DNA of 64,000 bases from Geodermatophilus poikilotrophus. Its GTDB lineage: Bacteria > Actinomycetota > Actinomycetes > Mycobacteriales > Geodermatophilaceae. The position numbers and the translations under genes were made by a program. The notes below the pieces were generated by a model that did no database searches, was not told where the DNA came from, and saw only the letters and a program-made list of their open reading frames with translations. The DNA is taken from positions 214,223-278,222 of the forward strand of contig NZ_FOIE01000008.1 of assembly GCF_900111455.1 (NCBI RefSeq), read 5' to 3'. Of the stretch, positions 20,511 to 29,075 are shown piece after piece. Numbering within the stretch: the stretch's first letter is position 1; every line of letters begins with the position of its first letter.

Positions 20511-21187
20511 CGGTTCCCCCGCACGTACGGCTCGGGCAGCAGGACGGCGTCGCCGCCGCGCTGCTCGATGGCGAACTGGCCGGTGCGCCGGTCGGCCGCC
20601 GCGCGCTCGTAGGCCGCCCGCGCCGCCTTGTCGGCCCGGACGCTGGACGGCATCTCGACGTACAGCTCCTGCGCCCGGCCCTCGGCCCGCGCCTGCTCGA
20701 GCTCACGGGCCCGCCTCGGACCCAGCGGCTCGTGCATGATCTTGTGGTGCAGCTTGAGGATCGCGTCGGTGAGCATCTCCGGCCGCGGCGGGCACCCGGG
20801 CAGGTACATGTCCACCGGGACGACGTGGTCGACGCCCTGCACGATCGCGTAGTTGTTGAACATCCCGCCGGAGCTCGCGCACACGCCCATCGCCAGCACC
20901 CAGCGGGGCTCGGGCATCTGGTCGTAGATCTGGCGCAGGACCGGGGCCATCTTCTGGCTGACCCGCCCGGCGACGATCATCAGGTCGGCCTGCCGCGGGG
21001 AGGCCCGGAAGACCTCCATGCCGAAGCGGGCCAGGTCGTAGCGGCCGGCGCCGGTGGCCATCATCTCGATCGCGCAGCAGGCCAGCCCGAAGGTGGCCGG
21101 CCACAGCGACGACTTGCGGGTCCAGTTGACCAGCTTCTCCACCGAGGTCAGCAGGACGCCGCTCGGCAGTTTCTCCTCGAGTCCCAT
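20507..21187 (-). CDS. nuoB: NADH-quinone oxidoreductase subunit B (cluster N2)
   Basis: A 226-residue subunit that holds cluster N2, the last iron-sulfur centre before the quinone. Ligands are the tandem cysteines in [11 protein letters not shown], the Cys in [11 protein letters not shown] and the Cys in [10 protein letters not shown]. The core ends near residue 165. About 60 further residues (coiled-coil-like, Arg/Glu-rich) follow, as in other actinobacteria. The ATG at 21187 is ten bases after nuoA. Confidence 0.97.
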   Translation of the reverse strand: MGLEEKLPSGVLLTSVEKLVNWTRKSSLWPATFGLACCAIEMMATGAGRYDLARFGMEVFRASPRQADLMIVAGRVSQKMAPVLRQIYDQMPEPRWVLAMGVCASSGGMFNNYAIVQGVDHVVPVDMYLPGCPPRPEMLTDAILKLHHKIMHEPLGPRRARELEQARAEGRAQELYVEMPSSVRADKAARAAYERAAADRRTGQFAIEQRGGDAVLLPEPYVRGNR

Positions 21188-21197
21188 CAGAGGCCTC

Positions 21198-21560
21198 TCA
21201 GTCCCAGTCCAGGCCGCCGCGTCGCCACACGTAGACGTAGGCGATGAACACGGTGCCGATGAAGACGACCATCTCGACCAGCCCGAAGACGCCCAGCGCG
21301 TCGTTGGCGACGGCCCACGGGTAGAGGAAGACGATCTCGATGTCGAAGACGATGAAGATCATCGCCGTGAGGTAGTACTTGACCGGGAAACGGCCGCCGG
21401 TCAGCGGCTGGTCCACCGGCTCGATGCCGCACTCGTAGGCGGCCAGCTTCGCCCGGTTGTACCGGCGGGGGCCGACGAACGGCGCGACCGCCACCGAGAA
21501 CAGCGCGAACGCCGCGGCCAGCGCGAACAGGCCGACGATCGGCACGTACACCGAGAGCAC
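21198..21560 (-). CDS. nuoA: NADH-quinone oxidoreductase subunit A
   Basis: A 120-residue, three-helix membrane subunit. [22 protein letters not shown] includes the Cys of the loop that senses the active/deactive state in related enzymes, and [12 protein letters not shown] is the second signature. The start is GTG at 21560. It is the first nuo gene and lies 45 bases after the menJ-like gene on the same strand, so the two are probably cotranscribed. Confidence 0.96.
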   Translation of the reverse strand: MLSVYVPIVGLFALAAAFALFSVAVAPFVGPRRYNRAKLAAYECGIEPVDQPLTGGRFPVKYYLTAMIFIVFDIEIVFLYPWAVANDALGVFGLVEMVVFIGTVFIAYVYVWRRGGLDWD

Positions 21561-21605
21561 AGCGTCTACCTCTCGCCGTCGGGGGTCGGGTCGGGAGCGG
21601 TCACG

Positions 21606-22865
21606 TCAGACCGCCGGGGCCAGGCGGGTCAGGACGGCGACGGCGCGGTCGAACCGGTCGCCGTCCCGGCCGTCGGAGAGGTTGCCCATCAGCCGCAGCG
21701 CCCGGGCCACCAGCGACGGCCGCTTCAGGCCGTGCGCGGTGGCGAACCGGACCAGGTCCGGCCGGGCCAGCAGCGCCAGGAACCCGGTGCCCAGCCGGTG
21801 GTGGCGCCCGTACTCCTCGCGCAGCCGGGCCGGGTACCGGCGCAGCACCGCCTCGCGCGCGACCCCCTCGGGCGCGGCCAGGCCCGCCACGGCGGTCTCG
21901 GCGGCCATCCGGCCGGTCTCCAGCGCGTAGCTGATGCCCTCGCCGTTGAACGGGTTGACGGTGCCCGCGGCGTCGCCGGCCAGGAGCAGCCCGCGGGTGT
22001 AGGCCGGCCCGCGGTGCAGCGCCATCGGCAGGCCCGCACCGCGCAGCGGGGTGACCGCGTGCTCCTCGCCGAGCTGCCACTCGGCCGGCAGGGTGGCCAG
22101 CCACCCGCGCAGCACCGCCCGCGGCTCGGCGCCGGTGCCGCGGCGGGTGTCGAGCAGGCCGAAGCCGACGTTGCTGGTGCCGTCGCCCATGCCGAACGCC
22201 CAGCCGTAGCCGGGCATCGAGTCCGCGCTCGGGCCACCGGTGGACAGGTCGAAGGAGATGTCGAGGTACTGGTCGTCCGTGCGCGGGGACGAGACGTACC
22301 GGCGGACGGCGACGCCGAGCGGCCGGTCCTCCCGTCGCAGCAGGCCCAGCGCCTTGGCCAGCCGCCCGGAGAGCCCCTCGGCGGAGACGACCAGCGGCGC
22401 GCGCCAGGTGGCCGGCGTCCGGTCCGGGCCCTCCTCGGCGTGCACCCCGGCGACCCGGCCGGCGTCGTCCAGCAGCGGGCCGGTGACCGTGACCTCCTGC
22501 ACCAGCCGGGCGCCGGCCGCGACGGCGTGGTCGGCCAGCCCGGCGTCGAGGTCGCGGCGACCGCGGATCAGGCCGTACGACGGCCAGCGGTCCAGGACCG
22601 GCCAGTCGACCTCGACCACCTGGCCGCCGCCGGTGACCCGCAGGCCCTTGTGGCGGACCCAGCCGGTGGTGTCGACCCCCATGTCGTCGAGCGCCTTGAC
22701 CCCGCGCGGGGTCAGCCCGTCGCCGCAGACCTTCTCGCGGGGCAGCCGGGCCTTCTCCAGGACGGCGACGTCGAGGCCGGCCCGGGCGAGGTGCCACGCG
22801 GCCGAGGAGCCCGCCGGGCCGGCGCCGACGACGAGCACGTCGGCCCGCCGGTCGCCGTCGTCCAC
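21606..22865 (-). CDS. menJ: Geranylgeranyl reductase-family flavoprotein (menJ-like)
   Basis: A 419-residue FAD-dependent reductase. VLVVGAGPAGSSAAWHLARAG is the Rossmann dinucleotide motif, EKVCGDGLTPRGV the family signature near residue 45, and LLLAGDAAGTVNPFNGEGI the second FAD motif. In mycobacteria the counterpart MenJ saturates one double bond in the menaquinone side chain. The placement before nuo and near men genes supports the same role here, but side-chain reduction of another isoprenoid is possible. The GTG at 22865 has a GGAGG ribosome site. The Rex operator lies 33 bases upstream of the start. Confidence 0.88.
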   Translation of the reverse strand: MDDGDRRADVLVVGAGPAGSSAAWHLARAGLDVAVLEKARLPREKVCGDGLTPRGVKALDDMGVDTTGWVRHKGLRVTGGGQVVEVDWPVLDRWPSYGLIRGRRDLDAGLADHAVAAGARLVQEVTVTGPLLDDAGRVAGVHAEEGPDRTPATWRAPLVVSAEGLSGRLAKALGLLRREDRPLGVAVRRYVSSPRTDDQYLDISFDLSTGGPSADSMPGYGWAFGMGDGTSNVGFGLLDTRRGTGAEPRAVLRGWLATLPAEWQLGEEHAVTPLRGAGLPMALHRGPAYTRGLLLAGDAAGTVNPFNGEGISYALETGRMAAETAVAGLAAPEGVAREAVLRRYPARLREEYGRHHRLGTGFLALLARPDLVRFATAHGLKRPSLVARALRLMGNLSDGRDGDRFDRAVAVLTRLAPAV

Positions 22866-22898
22866 CTCGGCCCCCTCCGTTCGAGTTCACCGGCCACT

Positions 22899-22916
22899 TT
22901 GTGAATTGCTTCACAA
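22899..22916. promoter_or_regulatory. Rex operator in front of menJ-nuoA-N
   Basis: The 18 bases read TTGTGAA, TTGC, TTCACAA: a perfect inverted repeat with a four-base spacer that fits the published Rex consensus TTGTGAAnnnnTTCACAA exactly. It lies just downstream of a candidate -10 (TAGAGT, 22937-22932 on the minus strand) and upstream of the menJ ribosome site. Rex bound at low NADH/NAD+ would block the transcript. The rex gene itself is at 43.3-43.9 kb in this window. Confidence 0.9.
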
Positions 22917-22931
22917 GGCGGCCCGGTCCCC

Positions 22932-22962
22932 ACTCTAGGCCGGGGTGTGAGCTCGGTGACAA
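22932..22962 (-). promoter_or_regulatory. Candidate promoter of the menJ-nuo operon
   Basis: On the minus strand TTGTCA (22962-22957) and TAGAGT (22937-22932) are separated by 19 bases. That spacing is slightly long for sigma-A, but both hexamers fit. The inferred transcription start near 22925 puts the Rex operator at about +9 to +26. Confidence 0.5.
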
Positions 22963-23026
22963 GTGGGCACCTGCGATTGGTACGTCACGGTTCCGTCTCG
23001 TCCCACCCGTACCAGGCGGGAGGCGC

Positions 23027-23752
23027 TCAGCCGAGCGGCTTGCGGCCGCGGTGCAGCGCCACGATGCCGCCGGTGAGGTCGCGCCAGGCGACGTCGGCCC
23101 AGCCGGCACCCTGCAGCCGGGCGGCCAGCGCCGGCTGGTCGGGCCAGGCCCGGATCGACTCGGCCAGGTAGACGTAGGCGTCGGGGTTGCTGCTGACCGC
23201 GCGCGCTATGCGCGGCAGCGCCCGCATCAGGTACTCGGTGTAGACGGTGCGGAAGGGCGCCCAGGTGGGGCTGGAGAACTCGCAGACCACCAGCGTGCCG
23301 CCGGGGCGGGTGACCCGGGTGAACTCGCGCAGCGCGGCGTCGGGGTCGGCGACGTTGCGCAGGCCGAAGGAGATGACCACGCCGTCGACGCTCTCGTCGG
23401 CCAGCGGCAGGGCCATGGCGTCGCCGGCCACCTTGGGCACCGGCCGGGCCGCGCCCGCGCGCAGCATCCCCTGGGAGAAGTCGCAGGCGATGGCGTGCAC
23501 GCCGCCGGCGGACAGCTCGACGGTGGAGACCGCCGTCCCGGCGGCGACGTCGAGCACGGTCTGGCCCGGGTGGGCGCCCAGGGCCTCGCGGGTGGCCCGC
23601 CGCCAGGAGGCGTCGAGGCCGCCGGAGAGGACCGTGTTGGTGACGTCGTAGCGCTCCGCGACCCGGTCGAACATGGCCGCGACGTCGGCCGGCCGCTTGT
23701 CCAGACCGGCCCGGACCCCGGCGGTGTGTGCGCTGTCTCGCCGGTCTCCCAC
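23027..23752 (-). CDS. menG: Demethylmenaquinone methyltransferase
   Basis: A 241-residue SAM-dependent C-methyltransferase of the UbiE/MenG family, the last step of menaquinone synthesis. The N-terminal [17 protein letters not shown] and the SAM motif VLDVAAGTA are typical, and [16 protein letters not shown] is the family's central signature. The GTG at 23752 lies only 35 bases from the divergent menF start, so the two promoters overlap. It is followed by the Rex-controlled promoter of menJ. Confidence 0.93.
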   Translation of the reverse strand: MGDRRDSAHTAGVRAGLDKRPADVAAMFDRVAERYDVTNTVLSGGLDASWRRATREALGAHPGQTVLDVAAGTAVSTVELSAGGVHAIACDFSQGMLRAGAARPVPKVAGDAMALPLADESVDGVVISFGLRNVADPDAALREFTRVTRPGGTLVVCEFSSPTWAPFRTVYTEYLMRALPRIARAVSSNPDAYVYLAESIRAWPDQPALAARLQGAGWADVAWRDLTGGIVALHRGRKPLG

Positions 23753-23775
23753 GACGGCGACGCTACCGGGCTGCC

Positions 23776-23787
23776 TACCCTGGGCTG
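23776..23787 (+). promoter_or_regulatory. Leaderless-type -10 element of menF
   Basis: TACCCT (23776-23781) followed by six bases and then GTG. No Shine-Dalgarno is present, so transcription probably begins at the start codon. Confidence 0.6.
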
Positions 23788-25062
23788 GTGAGCGTGGCAG
23801 CAGTGACCACCCCCGGTGCGGTCACGCCCGTCGTCACGACCACCCCGCTGCTCGAGCCCCCCGCTCTGCTCGACCTGCTGCCGGCCGCCGGCGCCCTGTC
23901 CTGGGTGCGCCGCGGGGAGGGCCTGGTCGGCTGGGGCGAGGCTGCCCGGCTGGAGGTCACCGGCCCGCGGGCCCTGGCCGAGGCGGCCGCGTGGTGGGAG
24001 GCCCACAGCGCCGGTCTGGACGTCGACGACCGGGCCGGGGTGCCCGGTTCCGGGCCGGTCGTGTTCGCCAGCATCGCCTTCGACCCGGCCGCCGGGACGT
24101 CGGTGTTCGTCGTCCCCGAGGTCGTCGTCGGCCGGCGGGACGGCCTGGCCTGGGTGACCACCAGCGGGGACGCCGACCCCGCCGACGTGCTGTCCGCCGC
24201 ACCCAGGACCGCGCCGTCCGCGCCGGGGCGGCTGCGCTACGCCGACGGCGCGCTGGACCCCGCCTCGTGGTGCGCGACGGTGGCCGCGGCCGTCGAGCGG
24301 ATCGACGCCGGCGAGCTGGCCAAGGTGGTGCTGGCCCGTGACCTGCTGGTCACCGCTGACGCACCGCTGGCCCCCCGCGCGCTGCTCGCCCGGCTCGCCG
24401 CCCGCTTCCCCGACTGCTGGACCTTCGCCGTCGACGGCCTGCTGGGCGCGACGCCGGAGCTGCTGCTGCGCCGGACCGGCCGGCAGCTGTCCTCGCGGGT
24501 GCTCGCCGGGACCGCCCCCCGCGGCGCCGGCGCCGACGACGAGCGGCTGGCCGCCGGCCTGCTCGCCTCGGCCAAGGACCGCGCCGAGCACGCCCTCGCG
24601 GTGGAGTCGCTGGTGCGCGCGCTGGACCCCTACTGCACGGCGCTCACCGCGCCCGGCGAGCCCGAGCTGCTGACGCTGGCCAACGTGCGGCACCTGGCCA
24701 CCGACGTCACCGGCGTCCAGCGCCGGGCCGGTGCCCGCGGCTCCGCCGGCCTGCTCGAGCTGGTCGGCGCGGTGCACCCGACGGCCGCGGTCTGCGGCAC
24801 CCCGACCGACGCCGCCGCCGCGCTGATCGGCGAGCTGGAGGGCATGGACCGCGGCCGCTACGCCGGCCCGGTCGGCTGGGTGGACGCCCGCGGGGACGGC
24901 GAGTTCGGCCTGGCGCTGCGCTGCGCGGAGCTGTCCGACCGGGACCCGGCCTCGGCGCGCCTGTTCGCCGGCTGCGGCATCGTCGCCGGCTCCGACCCGG
25001 CCGCCGAGCTGGCCGAGACCCAGGCGAAGTTCGCCGCCTTCCAGGCCGCGCTGGAGAGCTGA
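23788..25062 (+). CDS. menF: Isochorismate synthase
   Basis: A 424-residue chorismate-binding enzyme. The conserved C-terminal catalytic half includes [34 protein letters not shown] and [10 protein letters not shown], and ends with [21 protein letters not shown]. It converts chorismate to isochorismate, the entry into menaquinone. I chose the GTG at 23788 because TACCCT (23776-23781) lies six bases upstream, the geometry of a leaderless actinobacterial transcript, and there is no ribosome site. Longer starts run into menG. Confidence 0.92.
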   Translation: MSVAAVTTPGAVTPVVTTTPLLEPPALLDLLPAAGALSWVRRGEGLVGWGEAARLEVTGPRALAEAAAWWEAHSAGLDVDDRAGVPGSGPVVFASIAFDPAAGTSVFVVPEVVVGRRDGLAWVTTSGDADPADVLSAAPRTAPSAPGRLRYADGALDPASWCATVAAAVERIDAGELAKVVLARDLLVTADAPLAPRALLARLAARFPDCWTFAVDGLLGATPELLLRRTGRQLSSRVLAGTAPRGAGADDERLAAGLLASAKDRAEHALAVESLVRALDPYCTALTAPGEPELLTLANVRHLATDVTGVQRRAGARGSAGLLELVGAVHPTAAVCGTPTDAAAALIGELEGMDRGRYAGPVGWVDARGDGEFGLALRCAELSDRDPASARLFAGCGIVAGSDPAAELAETQAKFAAFQAALES

Positions 25063-25065
25063 GCC

Positions 25066-25200
25066 GGGCTCGTCCGCACGGGCGTGCCAACTCCGCAGGC
25101 GACGACCTCCTCCCCGGAGGGTCGTGCTCTGCCCAGCACCGTGGGCAGAGCACGACCACCCGCGGACGAGGACCTGCTGGGCGGTGGTGCAACCGCCACG
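25066..25200. terminator. Strong nested hairpins between convergent menF and menD
   Basis: A perfect 16-base inverted repeat (25120-25135 with 25142-25157, six-base loop GCACCG) lies in the gap between two convergent genes. Outside it, CTCGTCCGC near 25067 pairs with GCGGACGAG near 25162, and a further small hairpin GGCGGT/ACCGCC follows near 25180. It would fold on both strands and probably stops both transcripts. There are no long T runs, so termination would rely on the stem. Confidence 0.7.
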
Positions 25201-25259
25201 TCCGGAGCCGTCGTGGGTCTCGATGCCGCCCGGGTCGACGGCCGGCTGCGGCGAGGCGC

Positions 25260-26939
25260 TCAGGCTCCGCCCAGCGCCTCGGCGGCGGCCGAGCGCAGCC
25301 GGGTCGCCAGCTCCGCCTCGGCGCGCTGGTCGGTGCGGACGACGACCACCCGGGGTCCGCCCGCGGCGACGGCGTCCCGGAGGTCGGCCGACGACGACAC
25401 CCGCTCGGCCGGCCAGCCGAGCGCCTCCGCGACGGCGACCAGGTCGCGGCCGTGCGGCGTGCCGAACACCCGCCGGTAGCCGGCCTCGTACCGCGGCTGC
25501 CCGGGCTCGAGCTGGGCGAAGATGCCGCCGCCGTCGTTGTCCGGGACGACGAGGGTGAGGTCCGGCCGGGGTTCGCCCTCCCCCACCAGCAGGCCCTGCA
25601 GGTCGTGCAGGAAGGTGAGGTCGCCGAGCAGCGCGAACGCCCGGTCGCCGTGCACGCGGGCCGCGCCGACCGCGGTGGAGACCGTCCCGTCGATGCCGGC
25701 GACGCCGCGGTTGGCCAGCACGGTGAGCTCCGGGCGCGGGACGGCCAGCCGGTCGACGTCGCGCACCGGGGTCGAGGAGCCGAGCACCAGCAGCGCACCG
25801 TCGGGCAGGGCGGCGACCAGGTCGCGGGCGAGCATCCCGGCGGTCAGCCCGGGCAGTGCATCGAGGACGCCGTCGACCGCCGTCCCCAGCCGGCCGGCGG
25901 CCGCGCACCACGCCGCCCGCCACGCCGCACCGGCCGGGGCGCCGGCGGCCGGCAGCCCGCCCACCCAGGTCGTCGAGCGGCCGGCGTCGGGCCAGTGCGG
26001 GGCGGCGGACACGGTCTCCACCCGGACGGCGGGGTCGGCGAGCAGCGCCGACACCGGCCGGGACAGCGTCGGCCGGCCCACGACCAGCACCCGGTCGGGC
26101 CGGTGGTCGGCCAGCCAGCCGGGCACCCCGAGCAGCAGCGCACCGCCGCGCACGGACGCCGCCCACGCACCGCTCGACGGCTCGGCGACCACCGGCCAGC
26201 CCTGCGCGCCGGCCAGCTCGGCCGCTGCCCGGCCCAGCGCCGGCGGCGCGTCACCGACGACGACGAGGGTGCGCTGCGGGCCGGTGTCGGCCGGCCGGGG
26301 TGGTGCGGGCAGCGAGCCGTCTGTCCACGGGGAACCGTCCGGCCGGCCGGACCACGGGCCGGTGGTCCGCACGTCGGCGTCCTCGGGAAGCAGCGGCTCG
26401 CGGAACGAGAGGTTGAGGTGCACCGGCCCCGGGTCGCCGGAGAGCCCGCCGCGGGCGGTCAGCAGCGCCTTGGCCACCAGCGAGCGCCAGTACCGGTTCT
26501 GCGCCTGCTCGCGGCCGGCCTCGGGCACGCCGACGTCGACCGCCGCCCGCACCGCCCCGCCGTAGAGACCGGGCTGGGCGATGGTCTGGTTGGCGCCGGT
26601 GCCGCGCAGCTCCGGCGGCCGGTCGGCGGTCAGCGCCAGCAGCGGCACCCCCGCGGCGTCGGCCTCCAGCACCGCGGCGTGCAGGTGCGCGGTCGCCGTC
26701 CCCGATGTGGTGAGCACCGGCACCGGCCGCCCGGACGCCTTGGCCAGGCCGAGCGCGAGGAAGGCCGCCGTCCGCTCGTCGATGCGCACGTGCAGCGTCA
26801 GCCGGCCGTCCCGCTCGGCGTCGGCCAGCGCCAGCGCGACCGGCGCCGAGCGGGAGCCGGGCGCCACCACGGCGTCGGTGACCCCGCCGCGGACCAGCTC
26901 GTCGACGAGCACCCGGGCGAGGGCGGTGGAGGGGTTCAC
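25260..26939 (-). CDS. menD: SEPHCHC synthase (2-oxoglutarate decarboxylase type)
   Basis: A 559-residue thiamine-diphosphate enzyme that adds the succinyl semialdehyde unit to isochorismate. APGSRSAPVALAL and DERTAAFLALGLAKASG (with the catalytic Glu) are at the N-terminus, and ANRGVAGIDGTVSTAVGAA with GDLTFLHDLQGL and VPDNDGGGIF make up the cofactor domain. The GTG at 26939 overlaps the menC stop as GTGA, so it is coupled to menC. Confidence 0.95.
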   Translation of the reverse strand: MNPSTALARVLVDELVRGGVTDAVVAPGSRSAPVALALADAERDGRLTLHVRIDERTAAFLALGLAKASGRPVPVLTTSGTATAHLHAAVLEADAAGVPLLALTADRPPELRGTGANQTIAQPGLYGGAVRAAVDVGVPEAGREQAQNRYWRSLVAKALLTARGGLSGDPGPVHLNLSFREPLLPEDADVRTTGPWSGRPDGSPWTDGSLPAPPRPADTGPQRTLVVVGDAPPALGRAAAELAGAQGWPVVAEPSSGAWAASVRGGALLLGVPGWLADHRPDRVLVVGRPTLSRPVSALLADPAVRVETVSAAPHWPDAGRSTTWVGGLPAAGAPAGAAWRAAWCAAAGRLGTAVDGVLDALPGLTAGMLARDLVAALPDGALLVLGSSTPVRDVDRLAVPRPELTVLANRGVAGIDGTVSTAVGAARVHGDRAFALLGDLTFLHDLQGLLVGEGEPRPDLTLVVPDNDGGGIFAQLEPGQPRYEAGYRRVFGTPHGRDLVAVAEALGWPAERVSSSADLRDAVAAGGPRVVVVRTDQRAEAELATRLRSAAAEALGGA

Positions 26940-27871
26940 CCGCGCACCGCGTGCAGCCGCGCCAGCCACCGCGCCTCGACCTCCGGGCCGGCGGCGACGT
27001 CGGCCAGCCGGTCGGGCGTGACGGCACGCACCGGGAGCGCACCGTCCACCGGCAGCAGCGGGTCGCCGGTGACGTCCCCGTCCAGCAGCGCGACGGTGGC
27101 CAGCCCGCAGGCGAACGGCAGCTCGGGCAGCGCGGCGGCCAGGGCCACGCCGGCGGCGATGCCCACCGAGGACTCCAGCGCCGAGGAGACGACGCACGGC
27201 AGGCCGTGCGCCCAGGCCACCTCGAGCGCCGCCCGGACCCCGCCGAGCGGCTGCACCTTGAGGACGACGACGTCCGCCGCCTCGCGCAGGTCCACCCGCA
27301 GCGGGTCGGCCGAACGCCGGACGACCTCGTCAGCGGCGACCCGGACGTCGACCCGGCGGCGCAGGGCGGCCAGCTCCGCCAGCGACGCGCAGGGCTGCTC
27401 GACGTACTCCAGGCCGACCCGGTCGAGCACGCGGATGCGCGCGGCGGCGGTGTCGACGTCCCAGGCGGCGTTCGCGTCGACCCGGATCGCGCCGTCCGGG
27501 CCGAGGGCGTCGCGCACCGCCTCGACGCGGGCCAGGTCGTCGGCCGGCGCCTGGCCCGGCTCGGCGACCTTGACCTTCGCCGTCCGGCAGCCGGAGGCGG
27601 TCACGATCGCGTGCGCCCGCCCGGGGTCGACGGCGGGCACGGTGACGTTCACCGGCACGGCGTCCCGCACCGGCGCCGGCCACCCGTCGCAGGCCGCCTC
27701 GACCGCCGCGGCCCACCAGCGGCGGCTCTCGGCGACGTCGTAGTCCCAGAACGGGGAGAACTCCCCCCAGCCCGCCGGGCCCTCCACCAGCACCCCGTCG
27801 CGGACGTCGATGCCGCGGAACCGGGTCCGCATCGGCACCGACCAGACCTGCGCCCCGTCGGTGTCGATCAC
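26936..27871 (-). CDS. menC: o-Succinylbenzoate synthase
   Basis: A 311-residue enolase-superfamily enzyme, short as in other actinobacteria. TAKVKVAEPG provides the KxK acid-base lysines, RVDANAAWD and YVEQP supply metal ligands, AADEVV continues the set, and VLKVQPLGG carries the second catalytic Lys. It dehydrates SHCHC to o-succinylbenzoate. The GTG at 27871 has TACGCT seven bases upstream on the minus strand (27884-27879), so it is probably leaderless. It diverges from menE. Confidence 0.93.
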   Translation of the reverse strand: MIDTDGAQVWSVPMRTRFRGIDVRDGVLVEGPAGWGEFSPFWDYDVAESRRWWAAAVEAACDGWPAPVRDAVPVNVTVPAVDPGRAHAIVTASGCRTAKVKVAEPGQAPADDLARVEAVRDALGPDGAIRVDANAAWDVDTAAARIRVLDRVGLEYVEQPCASLAELAALRRRVDVRVAADEVVRRSADPLRVDLREAADVVVLKVQPLGGVRAALEVAWAHGLPCVVSSALESSVGIAAGVALAAALPELPFACGLATVALLDGDVTGDPLLPVDGALPVRAVTPDRLADVAAGPEVEARWLARLHAVRG

Positions 27872-27878
27872 GTCAGCA

Positions 27879-27912
27879 AGCGTAGTTCGGGCGCGCAGTA
27901 GCCTCGGACCTC
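27879..27912. promoter_or_regulatory. Back-to-back leaderless promoters of menC and menE
   Basis: Only 41 bases separate the two divergent GTG starts. On the minus strand TACGCT (27884-27879) is seven bases from menC. On the plus strand TAGCCT (27899-27904) is eight bases from menE. Neither gene has a ribosome site. Confidence 0.55.
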
Positions 27913-29073
27913 GTGCCCAGGCACCTCACACTCGTGCCGGCGCCGGCCGACCCTCTCGCGCTCCTCCCCGACCTGCGCGCCGCCCTGGACGGCACGACGC
28001 CGCTCGCCGTCCTGCCCGCCGGCCCGCCGCCCGCCGTCAGGGCTGCGCTGGCCGTGCTGCGCCCCGAGGTGCCCCTGGAGGACGGCGCGGACCTCGTCGT
28101 CGTCACCTCCGGCTCGACCGGCGGCGGCCGCGGCGTGCTGCTGCCGGCGGCCGCGGTGCGCGCGTCGGGCGAGGCCACGCTGCGCCGGCTCGGGGGGCCG
28201 GGCGCCTGGCTGCTCGCGCTGCCGGTCTCGGCGATCGCCGGCCTGCAGGTGCTCTGCCGCTCGATCCTGGGCGGCACCGACCCGACCGTGCTCGCCTCCG
28301 GGGAGCCGCTGGCCGCCGCCGTCGCCCGCATGCCGGCCGGCCGGCGCTACACCGCGCTGGTGCCCACCCAGCTGCGCCGGTACCTCGACGCCGAGCCCGC
28401 CGCGCTGCGCGCGTTCGACGCGGTGCTCGTCGGCGGCGCGGCCACCGACGCAGGCCTGCTGGCCGGCGCCCGCGACGCGGGCGTCGCCGTCGTGACCACC
28501 TACGGGATGACCGAGACCGCCGGCGGCTGCGTGTACGACGGCGAGCCGCTGGACGGCGTGCGGGTGCGCGTCGCCGACGGCGGGGACGCCGCAGGACCCG
28601 GCGGTGTGGGCATCGAGCTCGCCGGGCCGGTGCTCGCGACCGGCTACCGACTCGACCCCGGGGGCACCGCGGCCGCGTTCGCCGGCGGCTGGTTCCGCAC
28701 CCGCGACGCCGGGGCCCTCGACGACGCCGGCCGGCTGGCCGTGCACGGCCGGCTGGACGACGTCGTGGTCACCGGCGGGGTCAACGTCGCGCCCCAGGCC
28801 GTCGAGGCCGTGCTGCGCCAGCACCCGGACGTCGCCGACGCCGTCGTCTTCGGCCGGCCGGACGACGAGTGGGGCCAGCGGGTGGTTGCCGCGGTGGTGC
28901 CGGCACCGGGCGCGGAGCCGGACCTCGCCGCGCTGCGCCGCTGGGTCACCGCGCGGCTGGGCGGGCCGGCCGCACCGCGGGAGCTGCACCGCATCGCCGC
29001 CGTCCCGGCCCTGCACACCGGCAAGCCCGACCGCCGCGGTGTCGCCGCCGCGATCCCCGACGAGAGGTCCTGA
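27913..29073 (+). CDS. menE: o-Succinylbenzoate-CoA ligase
   Basis: A 386-residue AMP-forming ligase, shorter than the 450-plus residues of many MenE proteins but normal for actinobacteria. TSGSTGGGRGVLLP is the P-loop-like A3 motif, TTYGMTETAGG the A5 motif, RTRDAG with GRLDDVVVTGGVNVAP the hinge region, and TGKPDRRG contains the C-terminal catalytic Lys. It activates OSB for ring closure by MenB, whose gene is not in the window. It ends two bases before menA. Confidence 0.92.
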   Translation: MPRHLTLVPAPADPLALLPDLRAALDGTTPLAVLPAGPPPAVRAALAVLRPEVPLEDGADLVVVTSGSTGGGRGVLLPAAAVRASGEATLRRLGGPGAWLLALPVSAIAGLQVLCRSILGGTDPTVLASGEPLAAAVARMPAGRRYTALVPTQLRRYLDAEPAALRAFDAVLVGGAATDAGLLAGARDAGVAVVTTYGMTETAGGCVYDGEPLDGVRVRVADGGDAAGPGGVGIELAGPVLATGYRLDPGGTAAAFAGGWFRTRDAGALDDAGRLAVHGRLDDVVVTGGVNVAPQAVEAVLRQHPDVADAVVFGRPDDEWGQRVVAAVVPAPGAEPDLAALRRWVTARLGGPAAPRELHRIAAVPALHTGKPDRRGVAAAIPDERS

Positions 29074-29075
29074 CC

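Noticed and set aside
23227-26166. A 979-codon minus-strand frame spanning menG, menF and menD
   Set aside because: It is out of frame with menG and menD and antisense to menF. Its length results from GC bias that removes stop codons.
25452-27743. A 763-codon plus-strand frame over menD and menC
   Set aside because: Antisense to both enzymes; Arg/Gly/Ser-rich with no domain.
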